Of a stretch of DNA of 9,398 nucleotides, positions 5,113 to 9,398 are shown piece by piece. A program made the translations under genes and the position numbers. Position 1 is the first letter of the stretch, and every line of letters starts with the position of its first letter. Source of the stretch: DATIJC01 sp035479015 (lineage in GTDB: Bacteria > Patescibacteriota > Microgenomatia > UBA1400 > UBA12028); contig DATIJC010000038.1 of NCBI GenBank assembly GCA_035479015.1, positions 1 through 9,398 on the forward strand. The letters run 5' to 3'. The notes below the pieces were generated by a model. The model was not told the DNA's origin and did not search any database. It was given only the letters and a program-made list of their open reading frames with translations.

Positions 5113-6510
5113 TCATTGTACAAGAGCCTGGGCCATTGTGGAAGTCGTATAGATGTGTACAAAGCCAATCTGCTTTCCGTCCAATACCCGAAGCTCGCGC
5201 CAACCCTTTTCTCTCATCCCTTCGACTAGGAAATGATGTGGATCGGTCAGATCAGTTAAATAGTCAAAAACATACACCGTAGTTGCAGATATTGTGTTCA
5301 GCGTTTCATCAGCCTGAGATTGACTTGAGATCAAGAGTTTACCAGTGGCAATTCCTTGGACTGAGCTGTCAGAGTACCAGCGCCAGGGAGCAAAACTCTC
5401 TGGAAATGAAAATAGTGCGACTGCCCTTGATCTCATGGCATCGGTCTCTATTTGTGAGATTAATGAGCGCCAATCCTCCCGCTGAAGATTTGGATCAAAA
5501 TAGTACCAAGCAGTACAAACAACACTTAAAAGAAGAAATCCATAGATGATCGTTTTCTTCGGAATCAGCGCAATTATCGTTAGAATGGCAGGTAGTATGT
5601 AGAGGAGCCGCTTGGGCGCAATAACAGGTGTCCAAAATGAAATGACCCATGCGAGTATCAGGGGTATCACCCACCAATAGATAAAAATCCTATTACCTTT
5701 TTTCTTAAACAAAAATACTGATCCGCCAAGAAAAATGCAAATTGCGATCATTGCAATGACATACATGTACGGATGACCCGTAAACGTGACCTGCCCGATA
5801 AAAAATTTAGATAAAGTTAAAGGAAGTGCTTTCCACTGCGCGATTGCAACCGCAGTAGACCAGCCAGGGAGCGTACTCTGTAGCAGTTTCCCATGCTGAA
5901 GCTGTTCAAAAAAGAAAGGCAGCCAAGGAAGGAAAGAGAGATAAGAGAGTAGAGATAAGAGAATAGAAATTCTAAAACGCTTTCTTTGTTCAAAAAAGAT
6001 ATATAGCAACTGCGACACAGTAACCAAAGGAAATAGATACATCGTATACATGCCCAAAACGTTCGCAATAATAAAAAGCCAGTTCTTTTTGGAGACCAAA
6101 CCATACCAAGAAAGTATGCCGAAAAAACAGGCTATCGAGTACGGACGTAGCTCCTGACTAAAGAAGATATGAAATGGCGATAAAGCCAAGAGTAGTGAGG
6201 CTATTCTCGCTGTACTTTCCCCATGTGTTTTCTTCACAAGAAGATAAAGTACAGCAATCGTCCCAACGCCAAATGCTAGAGAGGATGAACGTAACCACCA
6301 CTCTTCTCCCGATGCGAGCAACATAAAATGCGTCACATAGTGAAATAGCGGCGGCTGAAAGTCATCAGGAATCCGGTATTGTTGACTCAGTGATCTTGAG
6401 CTCTCGATCGCTTGCGCCGCCTCATCCAGCCAGAACGAACCACCAAGTAGTGGCAAGCGTAAAATTATCGCAAGTAGTACTACAAATAGTAGCCAATGTT
6501 TCTTGATCAT
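5113..6510 (-). CDS. GT39-like polytopic glycosyltransferase (GT-C fold)
   Basis: A 465-residue membrane protein with about 10-11 transmembrane helices and a soluble C-terminal part (about 340-465). GT-C enzymes use polyprenyl-phosphate-linked sugars and act on the outer face of the cytoplasmic membrane. Family marks are the acidic pair in the first external loop, SFWLDEAAQ (D29, E30), FQPPLFHYVTHFML (51-64) and SQELRPYSIACFFG (118-131). The C-terminal part opens with QREDWRSL (343-350), a sequence often seen after the last helix in this group. The frame stays open 19 codons upstream, but the ATG at 6510 is preceded by GAGG at 5 bases and forms an ATGA overlap with the upstream stop, so I take it as the start. 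Lying directly after a secreted protein and before two GT4 enzymes, it could glycosylate surface proteins or a lipid-linked glycan. The acceptor is not determinable. Confidence 0.88.
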   Translation of the reverse strand: MIKKHWLLFVVLLAIILRLPLLGGSFWLDEAAQAIESSRSLSQQYRIPDDFQPPLFHYVTHFMLLASGEEWWLRSSSLAFGVGTIAVLYLLVKKTHGESTARIASLLLALSPFHIFFSQELRPYSIACFFGILSWYGLVSKKNWLFIIANVLGMYTMYLFPLVTVSQLLYIFFEQRKRFRISILLSLLSYLSFLPWLPFFFEQLQHGKLLQSTLPGWSTAVAIAQWKALPLTLSKFFIGQVTFTGHPYMYVIAMIAICIFLGGSVFLFKKKGNRIFIYWWVIPLILAWVISFWTPVIAPKRLLYILPAILTIIALIPKKTIIYGFLLLSVVCTAWYYFDPNLQREDWRSLISQIETDAMRSRAVALFSFPESFAPWRWYSDSSVQGIATGKLLISSQSQADETLNTISATTVYVFDYLTDLTDPHHFLVEGMREKGWRELRVLDGKQIGFVHIYTTSTMAQALVQ

Positions 6511-9071
6511 CGCGTCCTCATCATAAACATCGGCACTTGCGCGTACTTGTCCCCTAGAACACTCCACAATACAGCTTGGTAGTTTTTCCCTCGCAAAATA
6601 TCCCCTTTTGGGACTGTTATGCTAAATCTTGAGTTGGGTGTAGCAATAGTAGTGTATGTTTTGGTTGTGTCAGTGGAAATGTCTGTCAGTGTAAGTGTAA
6701 CTGTGCTCCCACTAAATGTAATTCCCGTAAAGGTAGGGTGTGTATTTGAAATAAGAAAAGAGTTTTGCATGGTGAATGGTACATAACTTGAGAGATGAGG
6801 ATTCCCTAGCCCTGTGATGTTAGATAGCGTTAGTGGAATCGAGGTGGAATAATATCCCACCGCCTGAACATGTACTTTCCTAGTGTCTGTCTCCTCCACG
6901 TGTCCCGCGTTGTCTATCGCTTGTATTTTCCAAGTATAGGTTCCTGAGAGCGGCTTTGTCTTAGAAGTTACGGAGACCATGGATGATTCATTTGTATACA
7001 TTGCCTTAAAATCATTCGTTTCGTACGAGCCATTATTTGCGGCATATTCTATGGGAATATTCTCAATAACGGTCTGCCAAGGAATACTTCCCCCATCCTT
7101 ATGGACAAGAAGCCTGTATTTGGAAAGATTGTCACGCAATATATCTTTCTGCTTATTAACAGAAAAAACGAAAGTTGGATACGCCGAAGAGACTACTCCA
7201 TTTTGAGCGGGTGAATTGAGGTTAAATGGAGAAAAATAAAGCGCTGTATTGGACCACACTCCGTTGTTGTTTCGAGCCCGAGCTTTGAAAGTGAAACCAT
7301 CCCCCTTCCAACTATTATCCGTCGGTAGGAAATCAGCGTAAAAATCATCATTCAACTGATCAAAGCTCCCATCTGTCGGTGTCGCCGTACTCCATCCGCT
7401 ACCATTGACCGAATACTCTACAGTACTCACGGGATAAAGACCCCCTTTCGCTGTACCTGAATTCCTTTGTTTCCCATAACTACCTGCTGTAATACTATTG
7501 ACGAGATCAATCCCTGCTGAATTTGCCGTATAAAGTATAGGATCAGACGGTGCAGCGGAAAATTCTGACGTAGATCCGCTAGCATTTGTCGCAGTCGCCG
7601 TTATTCGTGCTGCAGTAGTAGGTGTAGTACCAGTTATTGGAACTGTCAGCATTACCCCCGTGCCTATATTTGTCGTACTGACACTGCCAACAAAATACTG
7701 CCCCTCACCATTACCTGTAGAATCCAGAGCATCATTATCAAAAAATTCGATTGTGTATGGGCTTTCAGAAGACTTAAAGTCCAAATTAGCTGTCACTATC
7801 AAATTAGATCCATCCTTCACCACTTTAGTGATCACAGGAAAATTCATGAGATCGTTTTGACCAGTATCACTATCACCCGAATCATTAGCCGTTACTCCGT
7901 TTGCACCAAGATCAATACCCAAACCTCCGTTACCAAAAATGCTATTTTGTGTGATCGTATTTCCCGTCGAACCAGCTGTTTGAAATCCCACACCGTACGA
8001 ACCGTTGTAGGCAATTGTGTTTCGCTTTATTGTCCATCCACTCACCGCACCATTATCAGTAATTCCAGGCTCAGCAAAACTACTCAAAAGGTCGTCCTTT
8101 TGCGGATCAGTACCGATATAGTTTCCTTGAATAACTCCACCTGTCGTGGAGGACAATCTTATCTCTGCCCGAATATCTGAACTTATACAGGAAATAATAT
8201 TTGCTTCCTCGCCATCAGATATACCGTCAAAGTTTGTTCCTACCCGTTGTCCCGTTCCACCTGAAATAATAAATTGGTGTCTTTTCATTGTTCCATTTCC
8301 ACAAACTCGACCCGTGGCATTCACTCCAAAGTAATTTCCAGCAATTATTTCATTATTATTTGCCCCAGATTGGATGTTTATTGCCCCATTTGTTCCGCCA
8401 GTGTTAATAACGATTACGTTTCGCTCACCCGTATCTCCTACTCCGTCTCCATTTGTACCTATTACGTTATTAGAACTACCACTGAGCATGCTTATATTTG
8501 ACCACGTGCTAAAAGACGAACCGGTAATGTCAGTGCCTAGTAAATTTCCTTCGAGCCAGTTATTGCTCAATGTGCTGAATGAGATACTCGTACCTTGACC
8601 AGAATCGACACGCGCATTTAATCCGGTAATATGATTGTTACCGCCCGTGATTGTGAAAAGTCCTGCCGTACCTGAAGTTGTAAGTTGAACTTTAAGCACC
8701 ATGTTGACCGTACTACCAAAAGCTGCAGTATTCCGAGACGATCCTGTTTGGGAATATCCATTAATAAATACTCCACTCGCGTCGGTGATCGTCAAAGTGG
8801 GCAAACCAATTGGTAGTGAATAGTAACTCTGTGTGCCTCCAGATGCCGCGACAAATCCTCCGTCCGACGAGGGAATGTTGAAATCAATTTCATCTGCTCC
8901 ACTATTGGCGTTTGCCGCAACTACCGCCTCTCGTAATGAACAATCCGCATCACAGGTTCCATCACTTGTATCTGCAGTCTTCGTAACTGTAAAAGTAGAA
9001 GCCGATGCTCTCGAAGTAGAGACTGCAAGACAGAATCCTATGAGTAATGCAGTAATTGCAAGCTTTTTCAT
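6507..9071 (-). CDS. Large secreted surface protein: CSLREA domain, beta-helix repeats, Ig/Fn3-like domains, shared C-terminal domain
   Basis: An 854-residue exported protein. Residues 1-24 are a signal peptide (MKKLAITALLIGF core, cleavage probably after ASA at 22-24); the only nearby Cys (C14) does not fit a lipobox. Residues 26-60 form a CSLREA N-terminal domain, with the motif itself at 44-49 and a possible C40-C44 disulfide. About 130-390 is a right-handed beta-helix-like region with repeated signatures: GTN-x-DG-x-x-D-x-x-E (205-216 and 278-289) and GN-x-x-G-[TV]-[DN] (175-181, 245-251, 316-322). About 410-510 and 545-740 look like Ig/Fn3-type beta-sandwich modules (for example ITATATNASGSTSEF and YTWKIQAIDNAGH). 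Residues 749-854 match the end of the upstream gene's product. ATG 9071 has GAGG 5 bases upstream and an ATGA overlap with the preceding stop. A role in adhesion or surface display is likely but unproven; no enzymatic residues are recognised. Confidence 0.9.
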   Translation of the reverse strand: MKKLAITALLIGFCLAVSTSRASASTFTVTKTADTSDGTCDADCSLREAVVAANANSGADEIDFNIPSSDGGFVAASGGTQSYYSLPIGLPTLTITDASGVFINGYSQTGSSRNTAAFGSTVNMVLKVQLTTSGTAGLFTITGGNNHITGLNARVDSGQGTSISFSTLSNNWLEGNLLGTDITGSSFSTWSNISMLSGSSNNVIGTNGDGVGDTGERNVIVINTGGTNGAINIQSGANNNEIIAGNYFGVNATGRVCGNGTMKRHQFIISGGTGQRVGTNFDGISDGEEANIISCISSDIRAEIRLSSTTGGVIQGNYIGTDPQKDDLLSSFAEPGITDNGAVSGWTIKRNTIAYNGSYGVGFQTAGSTGNTITQNSIFGNGGLGIDLGANGVTANDSGDSDTGQNDLMNFPVITKVVKDGSNLIVTANLDFKSSESPYTIEFFDNDALDSTGNGEGQYFVGSVSTTNIGTGVMLTVPITGTTPTTAARITATATNASGSTSEFSAAPSDPILYTANSAGIDLVNSITAGSYGKQRNSGTAKGGLYPVSTVEYSVNGSGWSTATPTDGSFDQLNDDFYADFLPTDNSWKGDGFTFKARARNNNGVWSNTALYFSPFNLNSPAQNGVVSSAYPTFVFSVNKQKDILRDNLSKYRLLVHKDGGSIPWQTVIENIPIEYAANNGSYETNDFKAMYTNESSMVSVTSKTKPLSGTYTWKIQAIDNAGHVEETDTRKVHVQAVGYYSTSIPLTLSNITGLGNPHLSSYVPFTMQNSFLISNTHPTFTGITFSGSTVTLTLTDISTDTTKTYTTIATPNSRFSITVPKGDILRGKNYQAVLWSVLGDKYAQVPMFMMRTR
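6510..6827 (-). other. Shared C-terminal domain, copy 2 (in CSLREA protein)
   Basis: Residues 749-854 begin LSNITGLGNPHLSSYVPF and end MMRTR. About 67 of 106 positions are identical to the end of the upstream protein by hand alignment, with one 3-residue gap. Conserved blocks are GNPHLSS, PFTMQN, SNTHPTF, GSTVTL, TKTYT, IATPNSR, PKGD and KY-x-x-VP. The strand-rich pattern suggests an Ig-like beta sandwich. Confidence 0.85.
6516..6519 (-). promoter_or_regulatory. Ribosome binding site of the GT39-like gene, inside the preceding coding sequence
   Basis: GAGG with a 5-base spacer (ACGCG) precedes ATG 6510. It is formed by the Met-Arg codons of the C-terminal MMRTR of the surface protein. This fixes the glycosyltransferase start and rejects the longer open frame to 6567. 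Confidence 0.75.
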
Positions 9072-9398
9072 CGTATCCTCACCGTAAACCCCGGTACCTC
9101 GGTATACTTGTTGTCTCGTTGGCTAGAAAGCTCTGCCATATATGTAGTCCCTGGATGTAGATCTCCCTTTGGTATGGAGAGAGTGTACCGTGAGTTGGGT
9201 GTAGCGATGACTGTGTATGTCTTCGTAGTAGTCCCACTAGTGTTTGTTGTATCTGTAAGATTGAGTGTGACTGTACTCCCTGCATAGGTGATACCACTGA
9301 AGGTAGGATGTGTGTTGGAGGTAATGAATGCATTCTGCATGGTAAAGGGAATGAAGCTAGAGAGATGGGGATTACCGACACCAGATATGTTGGAGAGG
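9068..9398 (-). CDS. C-terminal end of a second secreted protein with the shared C-terminal domain (5' end outside window)
   Basis: Only the last 109 complete codons are visible, read in frame from 9397 to the TGA at 9068-9070. The whole visible part is the shared domain, beginning LSNISGVGNPHLSSFIPF and ending FTVRIR. Conserved blocks include PFTMQN, SNTHPTF, GSTVTL, TKTYT, IATPNSR and PKGD, and a short Thr/Ser-rich insertion (TTNTSGTT) is not present in the CSLREA protein. An internal ATG at 9340 is in frame, but the domain clearly starts upstream of it, so the gene continues past the right edge. By analogy with the downstream paralogue it is probably exported. Its stop overlaps the next start as ATGA, so the two surface-protein genes are translationally coupled. 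What lies N-terminal to this domain cannot be known from here. Confidence 0.88.
   Translation of the reverse strand, partial: LSNISGVGNPHLSSFIPFTMQNAFITSNTHPTFSGITYAGSTVTLNLTDTTNTSGTTTKTYTVIATPNSRYTLSIPKGDLHPGTTYMAELSSQRDNKYTEVPGFTVRIR
9071..9397 (-). other. Shared C-terminal domain, copy 1 (in upstream partial gene)
   Basis: This is the partner of the domain at 6510-6827, 109 residues here against 106 there. The two proteins are adjacent in the operon. Their shared end, with presumably different N-terminal parts, is typical of a common surface-anchoring, sorting or assembly module, but no known sorting signal (LPXTG, PEP-CTERM or Por-type) is visible. Confidence 0.85.
9077..9080 (-). promoter_or_regulatory. 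Ribosome binding site of the CSLREA protein gene, inside the preceding coding sequence
   Basis: GAGG with a 5-base spacer (ATACG) precedes ATG 9071. It is formed by the Val-Arg codons of the C-terminal VRIR of the upstream protein, in the same arrangement as at 6516-6519. Confidence 0.75.

Noticed and set aside
5109..5168. N-terminal 20-codon extension of the upstream GT4 gene
   Set aside because: It would overlap the GT39-like gene by 56 bases and does not match the GT4 N-terminus, which begins at the ATG at 5108.
6511..6567. N-terminal 19-codon extension of the GT39-like gene
   Set aside because: It lies within the conserved end of the surface protein. The ATG at 6510 has a proper GAGG site and the membrane segment starts right after it.
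7857..8598. Series of overlapping plus-strand open frames opposite the beta-helix region
   Set aside because: They are antisense to repetitive coding sequence, lack ribosome binding sites, and the minus-strand protein has a clear signal peptide and domain order.
9028..9071. Lipoprotein signal in the CSLREA protein
   Set aside because: The only Cys near the N-terminus (C14) is preceded by I-G-F, which does not fit a lipobox. An ordinary signal peptidase site follows ASA.

Overview
The window looks like part of a small, gene-dense bacterial genome, most plausibly a Patescibacteria (CPR) member. This is an inference from the tight gene packing, moderate GC content, lack of operon partners usual in well-studied bacteria, a CSLREA-type surface protein and a stand-alone GIY-YIG nuclease; there is no rRNA or tRNA here to confirm it. 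Nearly everything is on the minus strand. One small gene is on the plus strand.

Reading along the minus strand (from high to low coordinates), the window opens with the 3' end of a secreted protein gene (9068-9398). A large secreted CSLREA/beta-helix surface protein follows (6507-9071). Next come a GT39-like membrane glycosyltransferase (5113-6510), two GT4 glycosyltransferases (3981-5108 and 2801-3991), the Holliday-junction resolvase ruvC (2349-2804) and a seven-helix membrane protein resembling the CadD/LysE transporter superfamily (1510-2352). Four of the six junctions are 4-base ATGA stop/start overlaps, one is an 11-base overlap and one is a 4-base gap. This is therefore almost certainly one co-translated operon that joins surface-protein and glycan genes to ruvC.

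A short divergent intergenic region (1288-1355) separates a small plus-strand gene of unknown function (1356-1547) from ruvA (709-1278). ruvA is followed by ruvB (1-335, truncated by the window edge). Between ruvA and ruvB sits a compact 356-bp unit: a GIY-YIG nuclease gene bounded on both sides by 30-bp inverted copies of a hairpin-forming repeat. The two copies differ by a compensatory base-pair change that keeps the hairpin. This unit looks like a minimal mobile cassette inserted into the ruvAB operon and is the most interesting item in the window.

The second notable item is a C-terminal domain of about 106 residues shared by the two adjacent secreted proteins, roughly 63% identical by hand count. 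It ends in R-x-R, and the codons for that ending also supply the Shine-Dalgarno and start codon of the next gene. The surface proteins and three glycosyltransferases together suggest a cell-surface glycoprotein or glycan locus. RuvA, RuvB and RuvC process Holliday junctions.
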